Source: Nemania diffusa
Taxonomy: Eukaryota > Ascomycota > Sordariomycetes > Xylariales > Xylariaceae
Direction of reading: 5' to 3'
Length of the DNA: 64,000 nt
NCBI GenBank assembly: GCA_038501195.1
Contig: JBBPUQ010000001.1
Span: forward strand, 3,472,001 to 3,536,000
Under the pieces are notes generated by a model, which saw only the letters and a program-made list of their open reading frames with translations, had not been told where the DNA came from and made no database searches. The position numbers and the translations under genes were made by a program. Of this stretch, positions 36,990-48,451 are shown one piece after another; positions within the stretch are counted from its first letter, which is position 1, and every line of letters starts with the position of its first letter.

Positions 36990-39200
36990 TTTTGGTGATT
37001 CCTTTCCCTCTCTCTCCCTAAACAAAAATTGCGGTTCGATTAACCATGTGCTCTTTTTTTTCTTAGTGATTAGTTACTAAGCTTTTATTTCTTAACACAA
37101 GCTACTCGCCTGTTATTTCAGCTACAGCATGTTACCAGCAGGAGTAGCCAAAGATGATTTTTTGTTAAAACCTATCTGCTTTTTATCACGAGTTTACAGA
37201 GTAATGATAAATCCTAGAAATACAAAAAATATGAAGTTCGACGTAACTAACTACTACATACTTAGTTAACATAGCTTTCTTACAAAGATGCCTTGTGGTT
37301 AAGAAATTATAAGTGATATTGCTTCAATATGAGATAACAAGGCGAGCAGATCCAAACCAGTGTTATGGATCTATGCAACTATATATATACTATAAAAGTT
37401 GTAGTAACAATCGAGGCAATTAACATGTGACACTCAGGTCTTTCTACTTCGCTGCCTATTGCCAAGCTAGTTTCTTGAAATAAAACATTGGCTTTTCTAT
37501 GCGGAATAATAATAAGATGAATAAATTCTACTATAAGTTTTCACGAGATCACGTTCTATCAGGTAAATTCATTTACAGCAGGGGGTTTTACCGTTAATTC
37601 CGGTACTTCTAGTCTAGGTCCGTAACTCCGTAGAGCTTCTTAACAGTCCCTAGTCTAACTACGGCCTATTATCAACACTGCCTAAGCTTCAATCGGTAGA
37701 ATATAATCTCTAGGTGAGATTAATAAGGGGATTTTCCAGTTCGAGCTTCTGTGAGACACGTAGGTATAGATCACCTGAACTATAAAGTCAGTAATAGCGT
37801 GCCGGGGGTATTGCGTCGAGCGTCGAGCGTCGAGAACCTGCTAGAGGGCCATTGCAAGGACGCCACGATCGTACCAATCAAATTCGATATAGAGACAGGT
37901 TTTCTGGCTCCCCAAGCTGTGGAGATATATCTCCCTGCCGCCCTCATGAGGTGTCTCTAGATGAGAAGAAAACATAAATATACTAACAGTGTTGAAGAGA
38001 GATAGGTCTGACACGCCGGCGGATATATATATATACATATACTTTTTACCTTGTCTAGTCTATACGAACTGAGCGAAGGTAACACTGATAGGTAAATCGA
38101 TTCCCTTGGACGGTTCTTTGAATATATATCACGTCCTCTTAGCACCAAAATATTTGCGTCCTCGGAACCCCAACCCAAGAAAACATATTTCCTCGCATTT
38201 TCTCTCTTTCTCCCGCCCTCTATAAGCAGGAAGATGTATAGAAGAGCACGTCGTCTATACACTTCCAGTCACTCTTTGTGGAGGCATCTCTGTAGGGTAA
38301 TAAAAACGGCCATTCCGTTCTTGCAGTTGCCAGCTAAGTTGCTGCCGCTTGTAGAGGAGTTCATTATGCGTGCGATGCTTTTCTAAGCCTACCGCTCGAC
38401 GTAAGCTATTCTCCATTTATTTCACCCTTCTCACTTGCCCTGCTCGGAGGCTGTTCATCTCATCATCGAGCTCGACGTGCCTGGGCTGAACATTACAAAT
38501 AGACCTCATGTCCCCTCTACCACCCTCAAGGTATACCTGCCTTTTCAGTTATAGTACCGAGATTGATCATCACTATGTACAGCTCACGCACAAATACACC
38601 TCCTACCTCCAGCCCCTGTTAAAACCGCGTTGTTATATATACTTGAGGTCTTATGGAGGGATACACTGATAGAGCACATATTTCAAAAAACTGCATCTCA
38701 TCGGCTTTGAATGCAGAGCTCTGTAGCTCACTAATTGTTTAGTAATACTAATTCATCTCCAAGGTCTCATCTACTCAGGTGAACGTAGTAACTGGAGCTG
38801 GTGAGGCTCAAAGAACCTGAGCGAGCTTAATGCTATGTTTTTTTATTCATGTCTAGAGAGCTAATTGCTTTTCGAATATAGCTACAGATAACTAAATTTG
38901 CAGTTGCTAGGGACCTGGGGTCTATCGCCTGTGGTGTGGTACACTGTTATATACGGCGAGATTTGCCACTAACATTCCTCATTACCACATGACTGCTAAA
39001 TATGATTGCTGGCAACTCAGCTCATTCATTCCCTACTGACCAACGCGCAAACGTGCGTTCGATACCGAAACCGTAGTTTAGAATGGTATCTTCATTGCCG
39101 ATTCGTTGACTCCCGAAAGCCCATGCATGCGGGTTGTATTTCGCCCTTATCTGACCGTCCAGTTCGTCATCATGCGTTAATCTAACGAGGAATACTCGTT
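36990..39200. repeat. AT-rich block downstream of tRNA-Pro, possible decayed repeat
   Basis: Strongly A/T-rich near its start; 37201-37260 is 44 of 60 A/T. Frames are closed by frequent TAA/TAG, and 38263-39176 has none of 60 codons. A small CGTCGAG tandem lies near 37814-37835. No coding domain or terminal repeats are visible, so a RIP-mutated transposable element is an inference. Confidence 0.35.
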
Positions 39201-39577
39201 TGGTTGCAAAGTGACGCCTCCGCAGGTGCTCTTTAGCTGATACTTGTTTGATCCACCGATTTCAACCCCTAGTAGGGATTGAATATTGTGTAAGAGGGAA
39301 TTTAGAATAATAACACAACCGAGTAGCCGTGAACTCCGACGCTGGCCTAGATATCTGTATAGGCATCCCAAGGTATATGTAGGTATGTATATATATGTGC
39401 GAATGATAATATAAGATGTTGCAAAAACAAAAACCGGAAAGAGATGATATGCGTCTAGCAGGTAAAATTAGAAGGTGAGGAGTAAATGGATTTCAAGCTC
39501 TGTGTGTTCAGAGCCTTGCCTCAATAAAATGACTGGAGAAGTCTTAGGTGTGATGCGGTGAACGATTAGTACCACCT

Positions 39578-42284
39578 TTACTCCTCCCAGCTGTAGCGCC
39601 GGTGTGCCATCTGGGGAACGTGCACGATATCGAAGCCATCTATTCTTCCAAAGGCTGTCCTGTCATCTTGTGTTGGTACTACTACTCTCGCCTCTTCTTC
39701 AAGTGTATAATTACTTCCTAGCGTATCAGCTATCGATTGTCGCCTCGAAGGGATTGCCGACGCAATAGTAGGCATTGTAGGTAGGATGTTGTCATGATGT
39801 TGGAGATTAGGTGGCCTTTGCATCATTAGCTGGTGTGGGAATCGAATGTTGTCAGGCAAAGGCCCGAGACAAACGACATTTGTACCATCAATTGGCGTTC
39901 TCTGAATCGGCGGTTGCACTGGTATAGGAATGGCCGCTTGAGATCGGATAGATGTGACTGATGATGCAGAACGTGCAGGCAGTGTTGAATCATTTACGCC
40001 GGTAGGCGAGGGTGGCATATGCGCTGAGGTATGGTTTGAGATAGTTGATCTAGAAAGTGTTCGAGCTGGGAAGAAGCCGGCCATCGGAGAGGGATAATCT
40101 CCGATGTAAGTCGAGCCATCACTAGGGGGCGTTATCGGAGAAGGGATTCTATTCATGTCATGCTCTTGAGTTGGACTCGATGTAGGTGAGGGGCTGTCAT
40201 GGTAGTTGGTATTGATCGGCGGCGGAGTATGATGGGCGGTTCTGTTATTCGTGCCCGTAGGGTTGGAAAGGTGTCCAGGTTCCCCGGCTTGAGGTGGCTG
40301 AGCCCATTGTTGTGGTCGTTTATACGAAGCTTGGCCAAGACTATTCTCCCCAGCGGGAACTGCGAAATAAGCACTGGTTGTTGTATCGGTTGCGTCAAGT
40401 TCAACGGGCAACGGGGCGGGCATTTCGTAGCGTGCATGGCTCCAGTCCGCGCCTACTTCATGAGCTTTGATATGATTATCCTCTTTCGGCGCTTTGATCG
40501 GACAGTTCTTTGCTCGCGTCTTCATCCGGAATAAAGTCGTTGCCACGGGGCTTGTCGGGGACTCCGGCTCCGTCGTTGAGTACCTGTCCTTGTATTCCTC
40601 CGTCTCATTCTCCTTAAACACACTTCTTCTTCGTCGTCGTACGAGCACCAGTACCGTCACAGCCCCGATGGCTGCTAAGCATACACCTACCACAACCCCT
40701 GCTATTTGGTCCTGAGTTATGGTGTGGGTTCCATCCTTTTTAGTGGGCGGTCCGGGATAGGGACTGTTAGGAGACGCTGCAATGGTTTGAATTGAAGTGT
40801 CCCTCAATGGATTATTAGGGAATCGAGCCTTATGTATGGAGAACATACTCGTCTCATAGTTAGTAATGATATAAGCTTCTTGCAAGAATGAACGGCCTAT
40901 GATGAATTGGCTCCCGTTCTCAGCTCTTTTTAATGGAAAGTATGGAATTGCTGGTGCGCCATAGCTGATGAGGTTCTCAAATGGATACTGAAGACTCTGG
41001 ATGAACGCATTTGCGGAGACGGTGATGTTGACGACACCCGACATATTTGTTGGCGAGCCAAAGTTATTCCTGTTGTCAAGGCTAGAGAATGTAAATGTGA
41101 ACGAAAGGTCTGGCGCCGATCGGTAACGGTCCAAGTTATCATTACTGGAGAACAGATACAAGCCCAAAGTCTCGTTCCACGTTAGGTTAAGAGCGTTGGC
41201 GAAGCGATCGCATATTGTTGGTGGCAGCCATAGATAAGGGGTTGAACTATCAATCATAGCCGTTACGGATTCATTGAACGACAGGAAAGTCATCGACGGG
41301 GCGGACCACTCTGTAGGTGCCTGTCCGGGATCTGACACCGATGCGGTGATTGCCCTCACCAGAACACCAGGTTGCCTCGTTGTGGCGTTCAGACTAAACA
41401 GAACATCGTGAGGTTCAAAGCGATTGGCATCGTAGCCTCCCAGCGTCAGAGACATTGGGACACCCCTTGCGCCAGCTGTTGTTTGTTAGCATCCACTACC
41501 TAGTTGGTGAGGTGTTTTACTAGATATTTACCATAATAAGCGCCAGGCGTGTAACCGTAGCTGTGACTTGGGATTAAGCCGCTCTGTTCTACCAGTGACG
41601 CAACTGGACCTTGCGCAACGACGCCGCCGAAGTTCCCATCCGTGATTCCCAGACCAAAGAAGCCCGTATAGGCGGCTGTGTCGTTAATGCCGGCAACAAG
41701 CAACTTGTTGAGCGAAGTCTGCCATCGTCGAACACTATCATATACCACAACTGTCTCCATGGCGTAATCTCCATTAGCGTGGATACCGATGGATTTGAGT
41801 CCAAGTTGCCATAGTCCCATCGGTGACCAGCTTTTTGAGGCGTTTCTATTGAACACACCTCCACGGGCGTCATCGCAGAGAGGACCTAGACGGGGGTCAG
41901 CAGCTTATTCAACTTACAACGTTCCTAGATGTGCCTCTCTAAGCAACGATAGGAAACCCAGATTTTCTTCTCCAAGACACACAAAACACTTACTCTGACA
42001 CCCGCTATTCTCCACCACCCATACCTCGGAAATACTCGTGCTCACGACAACATCAAGCTGCTGCGCAGGCTCACCTACAAAGAGTGAGGTCGACGACCAA
42101 TTACCATCAACGCCGTGCCTACACGACAGTTAGTTCCCGGGTTCCCTTGAGGGGATTGATCGAATTGGACGTGCCATTTCAACGACGGTTCGAACCACAA
42201 TGCGCTGGGCTCATCAGCGCGAACGAGACTAGGTGCAAGTAATAGCGCCCCGACGAAGGCGACGAGGGGATGCCTCGTCGACAT
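39578..42284 (-). CDS. aspartyl-protease-like single-pass membrane protein, first catalytic Asp missing
   Basis: Peptidase A1-like protein with a long cytosolic tail. Minus-strand exons 42175-42284, 41994-42118, 41532-41885 and 39578-41475 give 828 residues in consistent phase. Residues 1-23 are a signal peptide ending VRA. The pepsin-like part includes VGEPAQQ, a disulphide region around C77, FGLGITDG and LTLGGYD, but where A1 enzymes have DTG/DTS the sequence reads VVVSTS (S63-T64-S65). The second site keeps an Asp, D272-S-S. It is therefore probably not a normal protease. One transmembrane helix at about 454-476 is followed by a five-Arg stop and a Ser/Pro-rich tail of about 350 residues. 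Similar proteins with lost first Asp exist in fungi. Intron 1 appears to use a GC donor. A role as cell-surface sensor or wall protein is inference. Confidence 0.85.
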
Positions 42285-45200
42285 TGTCTTGCGGTCGTCG
42301 CACCACCTCCGGTCGTACACGGGGCCCGAGGTCACCACTGGTCCTCCTGATGCTTCATGGGTTTCGCCAGATCCCAAACATTCGTGTACTCCAAATCCAT
42401 TCGCCCCCAAAAATTGATAAAGCGCGCGTCTGTTGTTTTTCCAATGCTGTTGCTGCTGTTTCTGCTACTGCTGTTATGGCGGCCACTGGTTATTGATCTC
42501 GAGAATAGCGACGTGCTGGCCGTCTGCTCCGGGCAAAAAGGCGAGTCGAATTGCTGGCTGGGTGTGCTGTAATGAAGAGTCGAAGGTCAAGAAAATGGTT
42601 AGAGCCAGGGATCTGTACAGAATACCTAGCGACTGCCACTCTTAGAGGATTTCATGTCTGGGGCCAGAGCCTGTGCCCCAGAAGTCCCGAGGTACTGTGG
42701 TCAGTACCGTCCGTCGGGTGTTCCGTTTTGGCGCGGGCGTGCTACACTAGGCATGGTCTGCCCATGGTCTGCCAGGCGTGCTAGGACAGGGGTCTGACTA
42801 GGTATGTGGTAGGCAGGTAGCGTATACCGTACAGTATGGACAGTACAGAATAGTTACTGTACCTAGCTTGGCCGGTCGGTTCCTCAGACAGGGTGGGGAG
42901 CCACGCTACTTAGGTACCTAAGGTACCTACTCGGTATGCAAGCAAGGTACGGACCTACCAGAATACATACCGTCCGCACATATGTAGATATGTACGTGTA
43001 GAAGATTTTATATAATCTTGCGACACCTGCTTTTTTTTAATCAACGTTGTGACTATTCGTAGTTTCTTTGGCATTAGAGACGAGAGAAACAATATAGAGA
43101 GTTCATAATACATAAGACTAGGCGCATATGGGTTTACAGGTGAGTCGAAACAGAGACGCGCAAACATGATAACGGACGTGATACATTGGCCCAGTGGCCG
43201 TCTATGTTTGTTAGAGAGTGGTTTTGGCATGACGACGACAACAATGCTTACCAACCCGGAATGCACGGCGGGTGTAGACTGGATACAGAGTATAACCCTA
43301 CCAAACAATGCTCTACTGAGTATACGTACATACAGGCACTTATCACGGACTACATAGGAGATCATCTGGGTGACGTGCTTCTATTCTCTATCCTAGAAAG
43401 TATAATGGGCCGAGTATGTACTGCACATCTCTATGTACTATACAGGTATTAGTTAGTCCGCCGTGAATCACCTACATACATACAGTAACTATCTTGCATC
43501 TTCAACCTACGCATACGGATAGTTTGCAGTATAGAGCCGGAACGGGTCTGAGAAGTGTGCGGTCTGATGAGTGACGTTTGGGACCTTTGGTAGCGTATAC
43601 TCAGACTACAGTACAGAATTACGAATACAAGAAGACCCCTTTGAGAGACCCAAGTACCTATGACGGCAATACGCAGCCACACAGTGCCGCCATGGCGGAG
43701 TCGGGAACCTACGCTGCTGTGCGGTGCTTGGTTTCTAGGGTCAGGAAACCAGCTCACGAGGCGACTTGGCGCGAGGCATTCTCTGTCTTGGCTCGCTTGG
43801 CCAGTAGGTAGTGTACACTAAGCCAGCTGCTTCAGTGTCAAGCCGCTGACAAGTTACCGCCATTCTCGCCCGAGACAGTTGCCTACCACAATCATTACAG
43901 CGTACAGAATACGATACCTACATACACCGGGCGTCACGAACCTCCCTTCGTCTTGGGTAACGGAATACCTAGCTGGTAGAGCAGTCGAGGGGGGGATAAA
44001 TACGAAAGCGAAGGCGACGGCGTCCGTCGTTGCCAATCGAGACCGATCGAGTCTCGTCGATTGGAGTAGAAATGGCAATGATCTGGTTCACATGTCACGC
44101 AGTGCAGTGTATTTGATATCTGGATAAATGAGATGTTGGTACTCCCGGCCCATTTTGCCGGTTGCTGGAAACATTGTCAAGTGTGTACTTCGAACGGCCG
44201 AGTTAGGAATCAAGTCCCCCAAAATACAGTAGAGCCTACAGGAGATGGGCAGCGCGCAAAAGGTAGTATGAAAGTCTGATTTGTCCAAGATTGAGGCGAA
44301 TCGTGCGATCCAGGCTACGCACTCGCTGAGAGCCCTGATATCCTGAAATGACGGATGGTTTCAGAAGGCAAATCCTTGAGATGAGATGCTGACAAAAAGA
44401 GGTTCGTCTTCTAGTGGGGGAGGTACCTTAGGTACGCTGGTGTAACGTACAGAATACGGAATACCTATATACCTAACGCAGAGAGGATTTCGGCCGGTGG
44501 AGTCTAGACTTGAGGGACTATGGCGTACTTATTCTGCACACCACCGGGCCTCCTACTAACCTAATATACTCTATAGGTACCCAACAGCTACCCAAGGAGG
44601 TCTAGTCAGGAAGACCACGGGCCTAGCAGATGGTGTAATTCTTATATAATGAGTACTTACCTACCCGAGTATATAGGGGCATTTCAGACACTATGTATGT
44701 ACCTACCACATGTGTATCGGGCTATCAGCCCGCGCTAGGAAGTCTGAACTAATAGGTTAGTTAGGTACTCACGTAGGTATTCTGTACGTACCGCATCCCC
44801 ATTGGTCCGTAAACGCGTCCCGAAAACTGCCCGTTTACCTCTCTCGGAAGCACCCTATAGAGATCTGCATATGAGCTGCCTTACCGCGTGCTGTATCAAA
44901 CCTACATGTAGAACTAGCATCTTTAACAAGACGCGCAAGAATGTGTAGAGTACGTACGTACGCAGTACAGAATAAAGCATGCACAGCTCATTTTGACCAG
45001 ACTAAGCGAGGGGCTGGTCTAGCTTCTCTAACACCCGAGATTTTGGTTAGCGTAGGATCCGAATTCTACCTACTTGAAATTGTAATATATAATAGGTATG
45101 TTCTAAGGTTGTAAAATCTAGATGACGCAAATAATGGAGGGCTTAGGACTTCTCGCAACGATGAATTCTACGCAATAACAACCAACCTGTATAACCTAAA

Positions 45201-46188
45201 CCAACCAGGTACTCCTGAGGTGTGCACATTTCTAGTACCTAACCGTAAGAAGCTTAGCATAGGATCTATGCTATAGGCATCTTGATATATGCATTTGCGG
45301 ATAGGTATGTGGACTATATCCGTCACCGTTAGATAGTGCTTCTTCCATTTGATGCTTCCGGTGCGCCATTACCAGTCCTTTTCTTAGTGATTACTATAAA
45401 GCTAAGCTGTTTCACGGGCACCGTCTTCTAGTTTATTGCTAGCGATTTCAGTGTCATGGTCAATATCGCGCAGCTATCCATACTAAAGAGAAGTAGATTT
45501 TACGATGAGAGACATACATCATATGCGTATATAGGTACTGCCTCTTGCATGTGCCTCTCTACATACATACCACACCTTCATCAGGTCTTCTCGATTACAT
45601 ATCCCTTATACATTTGTAGATATATACCTACCTACCTATGTAGGTAGGTAGGTAGGGAGGGAGGCAGGGCAAGGTGTGAGGTGCATTTATAATCCATGAC
45701 AAGGTTCTTATTAGGCGACTTAGATTGCATGAATGATTCCCCAAAATGTGAAAACGGTACCTACAGTGCTGTGCCCATCTGGACTAGTCTCTTATTGTCT
45801 GTCGTATGTCGAGGCGTGTCTCCGACCTTTCATACGGGATGTAATAGATATATGCCGGGTAATATTTCTCATTCCCAATCCTCATCAAGATTTAATTCAC
45901 GGGTGCTCCACCCTTGCACTTGTAGGTAGATCGCGCGCGCGCATCTGTCCGCATCGTATGTAAGTATAGGCTCGTGGCTTGTAGCTCAGTAGTAAAGTAT
46001 AACACCCTCCCCCCCGAGTAATCACCGTACGTATTAGTAGACGTGAGGGTTTCGAATGACCTACCTACCTCTTCTCTTGAGCCTCATTCCTGTAGGCATT
46101 CTTCGGAATGCAAGATCAAGGGCACATTGCAACCTTGTTGGGGTGGTCATAGACCGCCAATGACCTGACTATCATCAACGGAGACGCC
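42285..46188. other. intergenic region rich in short repeated words
   Basis: No supported protein gene in 3.9 kb. The first part is the promoter of the minus-strand protease-like gene. The rest carries many copies of TACAGAATA (42616, 42844, 43903, 44448, 44778, 44966), TAGGTACC palindromes (for example 42909-42922) and a perfect 30-base hairpin at 45625-45654. From 44289 to 45455 nothing stays open for 60 codons. Confidence 0.5.
45625..45654. repeat. perfect inverted repeat of TACC/GGTA units
   Basis: The arm TACCTACCTACCTA (45625-45638) is followed by TG and the exact reverse complement (45641-45654). It could form a 14-bp hairpin or cruciform. It belongs to the TAGGTA/TACCTA family of intergenic words seen throughout the window. 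Confidence 0.85.
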
Positions 46189-48451
46189 ATGACACTAGCA
46201 GAAACAACAACAATAAGAACCGTGCTATGGTGGGCGGTGCTTGTATCTTGTCATGCATTCCACGCTACAGCAGCAGCAGCAGCACCAGCACCAGCACCAG
46301 GTCCGCAATGCCTCCGATCAATCTCTTCCTTCTGGGAGGATGCTGACCACTCATGCAGATCATGGCTCCGTAGACAAGCCGTACAAGAGGCTGGCATTTA
46401 AGGGTAACACGACTGTTGCTACAGAGAGTATCTCGTTACCGCATTCTTCAATAGCCATTTCAAGTCTTACACCATCCATATCCATATCCACATCCTCATT
46501 CACATCCACATCTACATCTACATCCGCATCTTCTACATCCACTAGAGCTGAGCAGGGCGCATCACCCCCACAAGTTCCTTCAGATGCAGCTTCAGATACT
46601 AGTGTCGCTATCCCAGGGAATTCTCTTGTTGAACCACCGGGCGTTGCGACTTCAACAAGTCACGCCAATGGAGAAATTCCAGCAGCCCAGCCCCCGAACA
46701 GCGACGCTAGGGCTTCTGGAGGTACATTTATAGCGAGCATCACGACACTTGCGAGACCGCCTCTCGCAACGCCGCCGCCGACCTTGGCGAGCCAACCCAA
46801 TTCGACAAGCTTGGCATTTCCCACATTTCCTCCAAACACAACTAATAATGTGACGACAACAAAAGGACAGTATACTAACTCTTCAACTACCGCTCCCTTG
46901 ACTAGCCTGACGGCGCCTCCAACAACTACCGAAGATTTCTGTACGACGACCTCTCCTGGCCTATTTTCAACCGTGATAGAATATTCTATTATACACACGT
47001 GGACAATTACATGGTATGGGGATCCAGCTGACTACACGCCCCCCTTCCCCCCCATCAGCACACCTAAGCCGTGCGCGCCCACGACCAGTGCAACGGGTAG
47101 GTTCACCATATCGGTGTGCGATAGCTCGGGGCAATCATGCTCCCTCGGGCACACTACGGACGAGGCTGCGCCAATCGCGCCATCGATCACGACGGGCCCG
47201 TGGTGGTTCTGGCTCACCGAGACGTCAGCAGTCAGGGGCATGGAGCCAACGCTCACCTTCGTGACCACGGACAAAAACCCCGCCGTCGTGTTCCCCACCT
47301 CGTCGCCTCCCGACTACGGCGGGTCGCCCGATCCTATGGGAAACGTGCATAGCGCCGCCTATCCAAATGAGGTTCAGTCCTCCGACGCCGCCCCTGGCTA
47401 TGGCAATGAGGTCACCACGAACCAGAACGTCAGGTCGGCGCCCATCACCAGCCTCCCGCCTGTCACAGTCATCGTGCAGCCGAGCGAGGTGATCATCGAC
47501 GACCGGACGTTTACTAACAACCCGACGCAGCCAACCTCAACAGTAGTGGTAGACGGGAACACCTTCACCATCGACCCAACGCAGGTCGTTGGTGTCGGTG
47601 CCACGGTTCCACGGCCCCCTGATGGCGGAATGACAGTGCCAAGACCACCCACGATAACCACTGTGGATGACATTGGAGTGGACATTGAAGACTCGAGCGT
47701 CATCATCGACACAACCACTTTTACGATCGGACCTAAACCGACTACAGTGGTGGTCAAAGGCCAAACCATCACGCTGGGGCCCGGCGCCATAGCCTTCCCC
47801 AGCCACACGCTCGCCATCCCGGCCGCGCGGGACACGTCACAGGTAGTATTCGGCGCCGAGCTGATCACCGCCATCGGCCCGGACAGGGTCGTGATCGAGG
47901 GCACGACCATAACCTACGGGCCGCCCAGCTCGCGCACGCTCACGTCCGTGATCGACGGGGACACGATCCTCATCGGGCCGTCGGGCATCATCGCGCACGG
48001 CGAGACGTACGGCGGGCCGGGCGCCGCGGCGACGGCGACGCAGTTCGCGGCCGTGGGCGGCGTCACGATCTCGCAGGTCGGGCCCACGGCGCTCGTGATC
48101 CACGGCATCACCTACACGCTCGACCCCGTGGCGTGCCGCACCGCCGCGACGACGACGGTCCTCGGCGGCGAGACGGTGACCGTCGGGCCCGCGGGCGTGA
48201 GCATCGGGACGTGGACGCTCGACCAGCCCTACGCGTCGACTGCGACGACCGTCGTCATCACGCCAAGCAGCGGCCCGAGCGCGGCGCTGCCCACTGCAAC
48301 TGCCACTGCCACTGGTGCTACCACTGGCTCAGCCGCGGATGCGCACAAGGAAAACGGCAGCCCGCAGTCCTTGGCCTCGAGACGGCCGCGCTGGGCGCTC
48401 ACCGTCTGTATCGCTACGGGCGCTGGTGTTCTGGGGGCTGTGCTCCTCTAA
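46189..48451 (+). CDS. secreted Ser/Thr-rich protein, probable GPI anchor
   Basis: Exons 46189-46300 and 46359-48451 give 734 residues. The long downstream frame lacks a signal peptide when read unspliced; removing a 58-nt phase-1 intron (weak GTCCGC donor, GCTGAC branch, GCAG acceptor) links it to an ATG at 46189 followed by a hydrophobic signal (about residues 11-30). Residues about 60-240 are Ser/Thr/Pro-rich. From about 400 to 690 degenerate modules recur around TxTIGP, VVVDGNTFTIDP and VTVGPAGV. The C-terminus is a short basic patch plus a hydrophobic tail ending at the stop codon, typical of a GPI signal. A cell-wall or surface protein is likely; no enzyme domain is seen. Base composition changes sharply along the gene, from 45% to 76% GC in sampled 120-base stretches. 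Confidence 0.78.

Noticed and set aside
45971..46066. tRNA-like pieces: an A-box-like GTAGCTCAGTAGT and a B-box-like GGGTTTCGAATGACC
   Set aside because: D and acceptor stems do not pair and no anticodon stem forms around a 7-base loop; at best a relic.
46253..46358. Unspliced reading of the Ser/Thr-rich gene starting with a poly-Gln/His segment
   Set aside because: It would lack a signal peptide despite a clear GPI tail; the spliced model in exact phase supplies one.
47398..47910. 170-codon minus-strand frame, and others nearby up to 48111
   Set aside because: Antisense frames kept open by the high GC of the Ser/Thr-rich gene; no independent support.
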